From the NCBI GenBank assembly GCA_000799755.1, contig JUHI01000002.1, positions 310,001 through 374,000 on the forward strand: a DNA stretch of 64,000 nucleotides. Direction: 5' to 3'. This stretch comes from Martinezella tropici (GTDB taxonomy: Bacteria; Pseudomonadota; Alphaproteobacteria; Rhizobiales; Rhizobiaceae). The notes beneath the pieces are model-generated. The model did no database searches, was not told the origin of the DNA, and worked only from the letters and a program-made list of their open reading frames with translations. Position numbers and translations under genes: made by a program. Positions 44,346-52,197 of the stretch are shown in pieces (the first letter of the stretch is position 1; the number at the start of each line of letters is the position of its first letter).

Positions 44346-45420
44346 AGCCTAGAACCTCCACCCGGGCGGAGCGGGCTTTCAAAAAATCGCTAACCTGGGT
44401 CGGCAAACTCGGATCACGCGTCGGCACAGCGACGAAGAAGCGGGCGACGGGCTGGTTCTGGATATGGTCGATGCCACCATGGACCAGCCGGAAGGAGCGG
44501 GGAAGAGCGGCCGAAAGCTCGGCAAAGAGCGCGCCTTGCGCGGCAGGGCCGGCGAGATCGACACTGAGAATGGCTTCAGCCCCGGATGTCGAGGAGAGGC
44601 GGGCGGCAATATGGTCGGGAAGCTGCGGGCGGGCGCCGCTGAGCAGGCTTGCGGCAATTTCCGTTTGCGGGTTGGCGAACACGGTCCATACCGAACCCTC
44701 TTCGACGATCCTGCCGGCATCGATGACCGCGACGCGATCGGCGATCGAGCGGATGACTTCCATCTCGTGGGTAATGAGGAGGATCGTCAGGCCGAGCTTT
44801 TGGTTGATGTCCTTCAACAGTGCCAGGATCGACCGGGTGGTTTCCGGGTCGAGCGCCGATGTCGCTTCGTCCGAGAGCAGAATGGCGGGCCGAGCGGCGA
44901 GGGCGCGGGCAATGCCGACGCGCTGCTTCTGGCCGCCTGAAAGCGCCGAGGGATAGGCCTTTGCCTTGTCGGCGAGGCCGACCAGATCAAGCAGCTCGCG
45001 GGCGCGCTGCAATCGTTCCGTCTTGGCGAGGCCCTCGATCTTCAGCGGCAGCGCGATGTTTTCCTCCACGGTCCTCGAGGACAGCAGATTGAAATGCTGG
45101 AAGACCATGCCGATGCGGCGGCGCAGTGGCTGCAATTCCTTCTCGGATAAACGCGCGATATCGCGGCCCTCTATGTGGATCTCGCCGCTGTCGGCACGTT
45201 CCAGCCCGTTCAGGCAACGGATCAGTGTCGATTTGCCCGCGCCGCTGCGGCCGATGATACCGACGATTTCGCCGCGGCGCGCGGTCAGCGATATGCCATC
45301 CAGCGCCGGCGTGGTGTCGAACCGGCGGCGAACATCGATCAGGCGGACGATCTCGTCGCCGGCCGAAGTATCGGGTGGCGCCTGTCCGTCGATTGATGTG
45401 GCTGGGGTGAAAGAATTCAT
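44335..45420 (-). CDS. metN: Methionine ABC transporter ATP-binding protein MetN
   Basis: The product has 361 residues from MNSFTPATSIDGQ. Walker A is GRSGAGKSTL. The ABC signature is YPSALSGGQKQRVGIARAL, and Walker B runs ILLSDEATSALDPETT. The C-terminal NIL domain (about 280-361), which senses methionine in MetNI, is present and ends VEVLGYDN. metQ lies upstream on the same strand but is separated by a terminator and a repeat element. Confidence 0.94.
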   Translation of the reverse strand: MNSFTPATSIDGQAPPDTSAGDEIVRLIDVRRRFDTTPALDGISLTARRGEIVGIIGRSGAGKSTLIRCLNGLERADSGEIHIEGRDIARLSEKELQPLRRRIGMVFQHFNLLSSRTVEENIALPLKIEGLAKTERLQRARELLDLVGLADKAKAYPSALSGGQKQRVGIARALAARPAILLSDEATSALDPETTRSILALLKDINQKLGLTILLITHEMEVIRSIADRVAVIDAGRIVEEGSVWTVFANPQTEIAASLLSGARPQLPDHIAARLSSTSGAEAILSVDLAGPAAQGALFAELSAALPRSFRLVHGGIDHIQNQPVARFFVAVPTRDPSLPTQVSDFLKARSARVEVLGYDN

Positions 45421-45470
45421 TCTCTGTCTCTTTGTGTAAAAGCGGCCTTCAAGTTGATTGAGGCCATTAT

Positions 45471-45660
45471 ACCCCCCTCTGTCACTTTCGTGACATCTCT
45501 CCCACAAGGGGGGAGATTGGCAACGTTTGGCAAGCCATCAGCAGGAAGAACGGATTGCATATGCGGATGCTTCGCTGATCTGTTTTGCGGAGCGCGCGGC
45601 ATACTCCCCACGATCTCTCCCCTTGTGGGAGAGATGTCCCGAAAGGAATAGAGGGGGTGC
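45471..45660. repeat. Inverted-repeat element between metQ and metN
   Basis: The left arm begins ACCCCCCTCTGTCACTTTCG, followed by TGACATCTCTCCCACAAGGG; the right arm is its near reverse complement (CTCCCCTTGTGGGAGAGATG, then TCCCGAAAGGAATAGAGGGGGT). The arms are about 40-45 bases and enclose about 90 bases without a gene. Such elements are common between rhizobial genes. Confidence 0.65.
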
Positions 45661-45705
45661 ATGCTCTCCACGAACTTCTCAGCGAGCGTCATCGCATCCC
45701 GAGGG

Positions 45706-45748
45706 AAAAACGCCGAAGGCGGCCCGGGCAAGATGCCCCAGCCGCCTT
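45706..45748 (-). terminator. Intrinsic terminator after metQ (minus strand)
   Basis: Read on the minus strand, AAGGCGGC and GCCGCCTT (plus 45741-45748 and 45716-45723) form a stem, followed after CGGCG by TTTTT. It sits 35 bases past the metQ stop and would separate metQ from metNI transcription. Confidence 0.7.
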
Positions 45749-45782
45749 GCCATTCAGCGCTGTCCCCCGCGCTGTTTGGTAA

Positions 45783-46631
45783 TCAATAGGCGCTTTGGCC
45801 CGTGCCCTTGTAGACCTTGTCGAATTCGGCCTTTACAACGTCATTCTGATAGGCGGCAACCAGGGTCTTGACCCAGGGCGCGCTCTCGTCGCTTTGCCTA
45901 ACAGCGATGAAGTTGCGGTAGGGGTTGCCTTCGGTCTGTTCCTGCGCGATGCGGTCTTGCGCCGAGAGGCCCGCCTTCAGCGCCCAGTCGGTGTTGACGA
46001 CAGCTCCGTCAAGGTCGTCGATCGAGCGGCCGACGATGCCGGCATCCAGTTCCTTGATGTCGACGTTCTTCGGGTTTTCCGCGATGTCGGCGACCGTGGC
46101 GAGAATACCGGTGCCGTCTTTGAGCTTGATGATGCCTTCATGCTGCAGCACGAGAAGCGCGCGGCCCTCGTTGGACGGGTCGTTCGGCACGCCGATGGTG
46201 GCGCCCTTCGGCAGTTCGGCGACAGTCTTGTACTTCTTCGTGTAGAGACCGATCGGCCAGATGCCCGTATAGCCGGCAACGACGATGTGATAGCCGTGCT
46301 GCTTGATCTGGTTGTCGAGGTAAGGCTTGTGCTGGAAGGCGTTGGCGTCGACTTCGCCGCGCTCCAGTGCCTCGTTCGGCTGGGTGTAGTCGTTGAAGAC
46401 GACCGGCTCGACCTTCAGGCCCTTCTTGGCGGCTTCGGCGACCACGACGCGCCAGACATCCTCGTCCTCACCGCTCATGATGCCGACCTTGATCGTCTTG
46501 TCTGCGGCGAAGGTCTGCGGAGCAGTTACCGTCAAGCCGAATACGGCGACAGCGGATGCAAAGATGGCAGCAAGGCCGGCGCGGCGGGAAAGGCGCAGCG
46601 CGTCGAAACCTTTGGAAAGCTTTTCAGTCAT
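45783..46631 (-). CDS. metQ: Methionine ABC transporter substrate-binding protein MetQ
   Basis: The product has 282 residues from MTEKLSKGFDALRLS; the frame extends upstream without likeness. The signal peptide is about 1-43 (LAAIFASAVAVFGLTVTAPQTFA). The NlpA family blocks follow: TIKVGIMSGEDEDVWRVVVA, QPNEALERGEVDANAFQHKP, YTGIWPIGLYTKKYKTVAEL and IGVPNDPSNEGRALLVLQ. No lipobox cysteine is seen, so it is probably a soluble periplasmic protein. It binds methionine for MetNI. Confidence 0.93.
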   Translation of the reverse strand: MTEKLSKGFDALRLSRRAGLAAIFASAVAVFGLTVTAPQTFAADKTIKVGIMSGEDEDVWRVVVAEAAKKGLKVEPVVFNDYTQPNEALERGEVDANAFQHKPYLDNQIKQHGYHIVVAGYTGIWPIGLYTKKYKTVAELPKGATIGVPNDPSNEGRALLVLQHEGIIKLKDGTGILATVADIAENPKNVDIKELDAGIVGRSIDDLDGAVVNTDWALKAGLSAQDRIAQEQTEGNPYRNFIAVRQSDESAPWVKTLVAAYQNDVVKAEFDKVYKGTGQSAY

Positions 46632-46843
46632 GGGAAATCCTGTTCCAGATGATCGAGATCGTTCTCTCGTTGACGCAGGGATAATCTCAGACGCGCGTTT
46701 GGTTCGCCAAGCAGGATCATGCGTTGTGCGCTGCGGTTCTGAAAAACTCTTTTCAGTGCAACGCAAAAGAGCAAACTAATTTTCTATAATTACTATAGAT
46801 TACTTATGCGGCAAAACAGGCATTTGCTCAAAATTTAATCGTC

Positions 46844-47347
46844 TCAGCGATGAATGGGGTCTTTCCAGAGGACTTCCTCCGGCTTTTCGATCGGTTCGAT
46901 ATCGAGATTGACGACGACCGGCTCCTGGCCGGAGCGGACAAGCACGCATTCCAGTATCTCGTCGCGGCTGGCATTGATCTCCTGATGCGGCACATAGGGC
47001 GGCACGAAGATGAAGTCGCCGGGGCCTGCCTCGGCGACGAATTCCAGGTTGTCGCCCCAGCGCATCCGCGCCCGGCCCTTGACGACATAGATGATGCTTT
47101 CGAGATCGCCGTGATGGTGAGCGCCGGTCTTGGCATTGGCGTGGATCGTCACGGTTCCCGCCCAGATTTTTTCCGCGCCGGCGCGCGCATGGTTGATCGC
47201 GGTCGCGCGGTTCATGCCCGGCGTCTGCGCCGTGTTCGGGTCAAGCGCATTGCCGGGGATGATCTTGATGCCGTGCTCGCGCCAATCGACGTGTTGGTGG
47301 CCGTGATCGTGACCATCCGGATGCTCGTGTTCATGATCGCCGCACAT
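46844..47347 (-). CDS. Cupin-domain protein
   Basis: The product has 167 residues from MCGDHEHEHPDG, preceded by AAGGACG. A His-rich N-terminus (residues 4-20, nine histidines or Asp/Gly-His pairs) may bind metal. The cupin motif 1 is AKTGAHHHGDLESIIYVVKG and motif 2 is PGDFIFVPPYVPHQE. It is a single-domain metal-binding cupin of unknown substrate. The gap upstream of it is shared with a divergent gene. Confidence 0.85.
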   Translation of the reverse strand: MCGDHEHEHPDGHDHGHQHVDWREHGIKIIPGNALDPNTAQTPGMNRATAINHARAGAEKIWAGTVTIHANAKTGAHHHGDLESIIYVVKGRARMRWGDNLEFVAEAGPGDFIFVPPYVPHQEINASRDEILECVLVRSGQEPVVVNLDIEPIEKPEEVLWKDPIHR

Positions 47348-47676
47348 GGTCGTCCTTTCGGCTATGGGGGGAGATTCGCATGCCTTCCACAGATGCGCTG
47401 TCATTTCACTCTACGCGAAGTCGTTCAAAAATAAAGAGAATTACAGAAAATTTGCAAAGAGGCTTTTCAAGTCGAGATTAATCTATAGACTTGATCAAGT
47501 TACATGACCGGTGGGAACATTTCGTGTGGTTCCCGCGTTGCGCCGGTCACAAGATGGTTTGCCGCGCTATACCCCCCGACTTAGGCGCGCCAAACTGAAG
47601 AAGCAGCGCTTGGGTCTCCGTAGGAGATCATTAACTTTCATATATGCGCCGGACTTCCAATTGAAAGGAGACAGAC
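47348..47676. other. Divergent promoter region with 12-bp palindrome
   Basis: No gene is seen. A perfect palindrome ACTTGATCAAGT lies at 47489-47500, nested near AAGTC/GACTT (47469-47473 with 47487-47491). It lies between two divergently transcribed genes and could be an operator. Confidence 0.4.
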
Positions 47677-48066
47677 ATGTCGAATGCCTTGCCGCCCCTT
47701 CATGAGGGTCATGCCCCCATCACCCTCCAGCAGCTCTTCCGCGAGGCGCTCTATGCCTTCGAGGAATGGGACAGCGAAGTAACCGAACCGATCGTGACGT
47801 TCGAAGGACGTATCCATCCCATCAGCGTCGTGTTCGAAGCCATGCGCGAATGCACTGACATCGTGCCCAACAATATCGTCTCGGCGGTGACCGAGCGACT
47901 GACCAAGCCCTGGGAGGGCGAAGGTCCGCTTGACACGATGACCTTTTCGACGGCCGCCCGCGTGATGGGCGTTCTGGTTCGTAAAAGGCTGCTGGCCGTC
48001 AACAATGGCCTCAACGTTGCCGCGCTTGCGGCGGACACTCAGGCGACGGAAAAGTCGGACCGCTGA
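47677..48066 (+). CDS. Hypothetical protein
   Basis: The product has 129 residues, preceded by AAAGGAGACAGAC, a strong ribosome site. The sequence is mixed alpha/beta: LQQLFREALYAFEEWDSEVT, then VFEAMRECTDIVPNNIVSAV, then FSTAARVMGVLVRKRLL. No signal peptide or family recognised. A terminator follows at once. Its coding pattern resembles the neighbours, so I regard it as a real gene. Confidence 0.72.
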   Translation: MSNALPPLHEGHAPITLQQLFREALYAFEEWDSEVTEPIVTFEGRIHPISVVFEAMRECTDIVPNNIVSAVTERLTKPWEGEGPLDTMTFSTAARVMGVLVRKRLLAVNNGLNVAALAADTQATEKSDR

Positions 48067-48086
48067 AAGAGCGAAAACCGTTTATG

Positions 48087-48118
48087 AAAGGCCCGCTGGC
48101 ACGCCCGCGGGCCTTTTG
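48087..48118 (+). terminator. Intrinsic terminator between convergent genes
   Basis: AAAGGCCCGC (48087-48096) pairs with GCGGGCCTTT (48107-48116), followed by TGTG. It lies between the hypothetical gene and the convergent AhpD-like gene. Confidence 0.8.
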
Positions 48119-48123
48119 TGTTC

Positions 48124-48537
48124 TCAGCGGCTGCTAACGTCGAATTGCGGATCGACGGGGATCTGCATCGCGGTGACCAAATGGTTTGTCTGTCCGGCCA
48201 ATCCGATGACCGCCAGCAGCTCAGCGTGCTGCGCATCCGTCATTCCCTTCGCCTTGGCCGCTGCCGTGTGCGAATGGACGCAATAGGTGCAGCCGTTTGC
48301 CGTGGAGACGGCGATGTAGATCATTTCCCGCACGAGCGGATCGAGCGTGCCTTCCGCCATCATCACGGCTTTCAACCCTTCCCAGGTGCGCTTCAGCAGC
48401 GCGGGATCATTGGCGAGGCCGCGCCAGAAATTATTGACGAAGTCGGATTTTCTCGTTGCGCGAATGTCGTCGAACACGGCTTTGACCGCCGGGATTGCCT
48501 CCGCTTCCGCATCATCAAGCAGTTTGACCGTCGCCAT
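48124..48537 (-). CDS. AhpD-like carboxymuconolactone decarboxylase-family protein
   Basis: The product has 137 residues from MATVKLLDDAEAEAIP; the longer open frame upstream is not family-like. The redox motif is STANGCTYCVHSHTAAAKAKG (Cys-x-x-Cys-x-x-x-His), with REMIYIAV before it, as in alkylhydroperoxidase AhpD-core proteins. It probably reduces peroxides or acts as a redox partner. AAAGGAGACGG precedes the start. Confidence 0.88.
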   Translation of the reverse strand: MATVKLLDDAEAEAIPAVKAVFDDIRATRKSDFVNNFWRGLANDPALLKRTWEGLKAVMMAEGTLDPLVREMIYIAVSTANGCTYCVHSHTAAAKAKGMTDAQHAELLAVIGLAGQTNHLVTAMQIPVDPQFDVSSR

Positions 48538-48770
48538 TCTCCGTCTCCTTTCAACAATCCTGAACGGATCGGACCATAGCGCATTTCCCTCCATTATCAG
48601 CGGAATAGGCGTGGAATTTCTCTCCTCTTTTCGTTTGCAAAATCCATCCATATGTGAAAATACTATTTACATAAGAAAATTGAGGCTGATGCGGAAGCCG
48701 GTCACGAGGATAATCCTCAAGGCGGAAAGATGCTTTTGGCCGGAGTGGAGCCAGGGGAGCTGGAGTATCG

Positions 48771-49931
48771 ATGGCGTTGAAGAAGGACTTGCCGCTGGCC
48801 GGGCTTGTTGTCGTCGACATGAGCCAGTTCCTGTCCGGTCCTTATTGCACCCTCCGACTGATGGATCTGGGCGCCAGGGTCATCAAGATCGAGCGTCCCG
48901 CCGGCGGCGATCTCTCGCGCGGGCTCTATCTCAGCGATCACGAGAGCGGCGATTCCACGATCTTTCATGCAATCAACCGCTCCAAGGAAAGTCTGGCGAT
49001 CGACCTGAAGAACGAGCGCGACATGGCCGCGCTGCGCAAGCTCATCTCCCGTGCCGATGTGCTCGTACAGAATTTCCGCCCCGGCGTGATCGAGCGGCTG
49101 GGTCTGGACCATGAAGCGGCACGCAAGCTCAATCCGCGCCTCGTCTATTGCTCGATCAGCGGCTATGGCGAAGAGGGGCCTTGGGTCTCGCGGCCGGGTC
49201 AGGATCTTCTGGCGCAGTCGCGCTCCGGCGTCATGTGGCTGAATGGCGATGAGGGACAGGGGCCGGTGCCCTTCGGCCTTGCGATCGGCGATATGCTGGC
49301 CGGCGCGGCGGCAGCCCAGGGCATTCTCGCAGCGCTGGTGCGTCGCGGCGTGACGGGTGAGGGCGGCTTGGTGGAAACCAGCCTGCTCGAGGCGCTCGTC
49401 GATCTGCAGGTCGAGGTGCTGAGCGTGCATATGAACAGCGGCAACAAGCTGCCGGAGCGCTCGCATGTCCGCAGCGCGCACGCCTATCTTTCCGCGCCCT
49501 ATGGCGTCTATCCCGCCGCCGACGGCCATCTCGCCATCGCCATGACGCCGATTTCCAAGCTTGCCGACCTGCTCGGCATGGACGAGCTTGCGCCCTATCG
49601 CAATGACCCGAAGAGCTGGTTCACATCGCGCGACGAGATCAAGGCGCTGATCGCGGCGCGCATTGCGACCCGCAATGTCGATGACTGGCTGGCAATCCTC
49701 GAACCTGCCGATATCTGGTGCGCGCGGGTGCTGAACTGGCCGGAGCTTCTCGGCAGCGAAGGTTTTCGCGTGCTCGACATGCTACAGACGGTCGGGCGCG
49801 ATGACGGCGTCAGCCTGCATACCACCCGCTCGCCCATCCGCATCGATGGGCAGCGGCCGAAATTCGAGCGTGCGGCCCCGCACGTTGGCGAGCATAATGC
49901 GGCGCTCTGGGAGGAGTTCGACCTCGGTTGA
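48771..49931 (+). CDS. CaiB/BaiF family (family III) CoA-transferase
   Basis: The product has 386 residues. The family opening is LPLAGLVVVDMSQFLSGPYC, then LGARVIKIERPAGGDLSRGL and FHAINRSKESLAIDLKNERD. RADVLVQNFRPGVIERLGL and SISGYGEEGPWVSRPGQDLL follow; the catalytic Asp of the family lies just after that (RPGQDLL). The substrate is unknown. The next gene begins 40 bases downstream and encodes L-fuconate dehydratase, so the two may be linked to sugar-acid catabolism. Confidence 0.88.
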   Translation: MALKKDLPLAGLVVVDMSQFLSGPYCTLRLMDLGARVIKIERPAGGDLSRGLYLSDHESGDSTIFHAINRSKESLAIDLKNERDMAALRKLISRADVLVQNFRPGVIERLGLDHEAARKLNPRLVYCSISGYGEEGPWVSRPGQDLLAQSRSGVMWLNGDEGQGPVPFGLAIGDMLAGAAAAQGILAALVRRGVTGEGGLVETSLLEALVDLQVEVLSVHMNSGNKLPERSHVRSAHAYLSAPYGVYPAADGHLAIAMTPISKLADLLGMDELAPYRNDPKSWFTSRDEIKALIAARIATRNVDDWLAILEPADIWCARVLNWPELLGSEGFRVLDMLQTVGRDDGVSLHTTRSPIRIDGQRPKFERAAPHVGEHNAALWEEFDLG

Positions 49932-49971
49932 GGGGTCGAGAGGTCGCGATGGATTTAGAAGGAGTTTTCCA

Positions 49972-51249
49972 ATGACGCGCATCACCAATCTTCGCGTTTT
50001 CGATTTGCGCTTCCCGACATCGCAGAGCCTCGACGGTTCGGATGCGATGAATCCGGACCCGGATTATTCGGCGGCCTATGTCATCCTTGAGACCGACAAG
50101 CCGGGTCTTGCCGGCCACGGCCTGACCTTCACCATCGGCCGGGGCAACGACATCTGCTGCATGGCGATCGAGGCGATGCGCCATCTGGTGGTCGGCACGG
50201 AGCTTGCGACGGTTCTGGAAAACCCCGGCAAATACTGGCGGCATCTGACCAGCGACAGCCAGCTGCGCTGGATCGGCCCGGAAAAGGGCGCGATGCATCT
50301 GGCGACGGGCGCAGTCGTCAATGCCGTCTGGGATCTGCTGGCCAAGGAAGCAGGCAAGCCGGTCTGGCGCCTTGTTTCGGAGATGGATGCAGAGCACATC
50401 GCCGATATCGTCGACTACCGCTACCTGACCGACGTTCTCACTCGCGATGAGGCCGTCGCCATCCTGAAGAAGGCGGAGGCCGGCAAAGCCGACCGTATCG
50501 CCACGCTCGAGCGCGAGGGCTATGCCTGCTACACGACGTCGGCCGGTTGGCTCGGCTATGACGACGCCAAGCTGCGCCGTCTGTGCCAGGAGGCAATCGA
50601 CGCCGGCTTCAATCACGTGAAGATGAAGGTCGGCCGCGATCTCGAAGACGATATCCGTCGCCTGACAATTGCCCGCGAGGTAATTGGCCCCGACCGTTAT
50701 CTGATGATCGACGCCAACCAGGTCTGGGAAGTCAACCAGGCGATCGACTGGGTGAAGAAGCTCGCCTTCGCCAAGCCCTTCTTCATCGAAGAGCCCACCA
50801 GCCCGGACGATGTCGCCGGACATCGCAAGATCCGCCAGGCCATCGGCCCGGTGAAGGTCGCGACCGGCGAGATGTGCCAGAACCGCATCATGTTCAAGCA
50901 GTTCATCGCCGAAGGCGCGATCGACATCGTGCAGATCGATTCCTGCCGCATGGGCGGCCTCAACGAAGTTCTCGCCGTGCTGCTGATCGCCGCCAAGTAT
51001 GGGCTGCCGGTCTGGCCGCATGCCGGCGGCGTCGGCCTTTGCGAATATGTGCAGCACCTGTCGATGATCGACTATATCGCAGTCTCAGGCACCAAGGATG
51101 GCCGCGTCATCGAATATGTCGATCACCTGCACGAGCATTTCATCGACCCCTGCATCATCCGCGACGCAGCCTACATGCCGCCGAGCCTGCCGGGCTTCTC
51201 GATCGAGATGAAGCCGGAATCGATTAAGGAATACACGTTCAAGGGTTGA
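49972..51249 (+). CDS. L-fuconate dehydratase (enolase superfamily)
   Basis: The product has 425 residues from MTRITNLRVFDLRFPTS, preceded by AAGGAG; the frame extends upstream as a shadow. The fuconate dehydratase hallmark is SLDGSDAMNPDPDYSAAYV with GHGLTFTIGRGND. Catalytic residues lie in NHVKMKVG (Lys), LMIDANQVWE (Asp), FFIEEPTSPDD (Glu), VATGEMCQNRI and PVWPHAGGVGLCEY (His). It converts L-fuconate to 2-keto-3-deoxy-L-fuconate in L-fucose catabolism. No other fucose gene is in the window. Confidence 0.9.
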   Translation: MTRITNLRVFDLRFPTSQSLDGSDAMNPDPDYSAAYVILETDKPGLAGHGLTFTIGRGNDICCMAIEAMRHLVVGTELATVLENPGKYWRHLTSDSQLRWIGPEKGAMHLATGAVVNAVWDLLAKEAGKPVWRLVSEMDAEHIADIVDYRYLTDVLTRDEAVAILKKAEAGKADRIATLEREGYACYTTSAGWLGYDDAKLRRLCQEAIDAGFNHVKMKVGRDLEDDIRRLTIAREVIGPDRYLMIDANQVWEVNQAIDWVKKLAFAKPFFIEEPTSPDDVAGHRKIRQAIGPVKVATGEMCQNRIMFKQFIAEGAIDIVQIDSCRMGGLNEVLAVLLIAAKYGLPVWPHAGGVGLCEYVQHLSMIDYIAVSGTKDGRVIEYVDHLHEHFIDPCIIRDAAYMPPSLPGFSIEMKPESIKEYTFKG

Positions 51250-51326
51250 TCCGAAGTCTACATCGACCGCTTTATTCCCTGGCAGAAGCTGTGCAATATT
51301 TGCGCGTTTTTGCCAGGGAGAAGTCC

Positions 51327-52076
51327 ATGCAAGTCACCTTTGCTCTTGTCCTGACGGTTGTATCGCTCCTCGCATTTGGAAACGCCGAAGCCGGCGACCG
51401 AGAGCGGTTCACTGTTGCGACGGCTGGCGGCAATGTTCTGGTTGAGGGTTCTACGGATAGCGCAAGTCCTTCGCGTCCTGCCGTCATTATTCTGAGCGGC
51501 AGCAAGGGGTTTGCTTCGCCCGCATATGATGATTTTGGGCGCAGTCTCGATGCAGCCGGTCTTGACGCCTATTTCGTTCATCTGCTTTCACCCGTTGATG
51601 AGCAGGCTATCGCCCATGCGGGCAGCGCCCGCGCCCGTATCGCCTATTATGCGACGCGTCGGCCGGCCTGGATCGCGACGGTTCATAAGGTGATTTCTCA
51701 TCTCAACAGCGAACCGGACCATATCCGGCGGATCGGCGTGCTCGGCATATCGCTTGGAGCGCAAACCGCCGCTGCCGCTTCAGCAGGCGCCACCGATATC
51801 GGCGCACTCGTCCTTGTCGACGGCGCCTTCCCCGAGGGCTACTCGAAGCCAGTGAGTTCCTTGCCGCCTCTGCTTATTGTCTGGGGCGGCGCTGACCGCA
51901 CCTTTCCCATCTCGACGGCGCAAACGTTGCGCCAGATGGCCCAAGGCTTGGATGGATCTGTCAGCCTCGACGTTCACAAGGGCGGTGCGCACGACTTCTT
52001 TCTGAAGCCGGGTGCGCAAGCGACGGCGGCTCAGCGGGGTGTTATCGATTTCTTTGTATCGCAGCTGTCGAAATGA
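51327..52076 (+). CDS. Secreted alpha/beta hydrolase (dienelactone-hydrolase-like)
   Basis: The product has 249 residues from MQVTFALVLTVVSLL, preceded by AGGGAGAAGTCC. The signal peptide is about 1-22. The nucleophile elbow is GVLGISLGAQTAAA (GISLG) with a downstream Asp (GGADRTFPI) and His (KGGAHDFF), the order of an alpha/beta hydrolase triad. The substrate is unknown. It is convergent with the dioxygenase-esterase gene. Confidence 0.85.
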   Translation: MQVTFALVLTVVSLLAFGNAEAGDRERFTVATAGGNVLVEGSTDSASPSRPAVIILSGSKGFASPAYDDFGRSLDAAGLDAYFVHLLSPVDEQAIAHAGSARARIAYYATRRPAWIATVHKVISHLNSEPDHIRRIGVLGISLGAQTAAAASAGATDIGALVLVDGAFPEGYSKPVSSLPPLLIVWGGADRTFPISTAQTLRQMAQGLDGSVSLDVHKGGAHDFFLKPGAQATAAQRGVIDFFVSQLSK

Positions 52077-52168
52077 TCTTAGCCCATGCTGCAAGGCGTC
52101 GGTCCGTGAAAGGACGCGACGTGCTGGTGCAAAGCGACGGATGCGCTTTGATTATGGAAGCTGCTACC

Positions 52169-52197
52169 GTTGAAGCGCTCAAGGCGAGCGCTTCAAC
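52169..52197. terminator. Perfect 12-bp inverted repeat at convergent gene ends
   Basis: GTTGAAGCGCTC (52169-52180), AAGGC, GAGCGCTTCAAC (52186-52197). It covers the last codons and stop of the dioxygenase-esterase gene. No T-run follows in either direction, so it may be a stability or processing hairpin. Confidence 0.45.

Noticed and set aside
46632-46843. SAM-II or other methionine riboswitch upstream of metQ
   Set aside because: I looked for the SAM-II core and found no match; only a short CGAGA/TCTCG hairpin is present.
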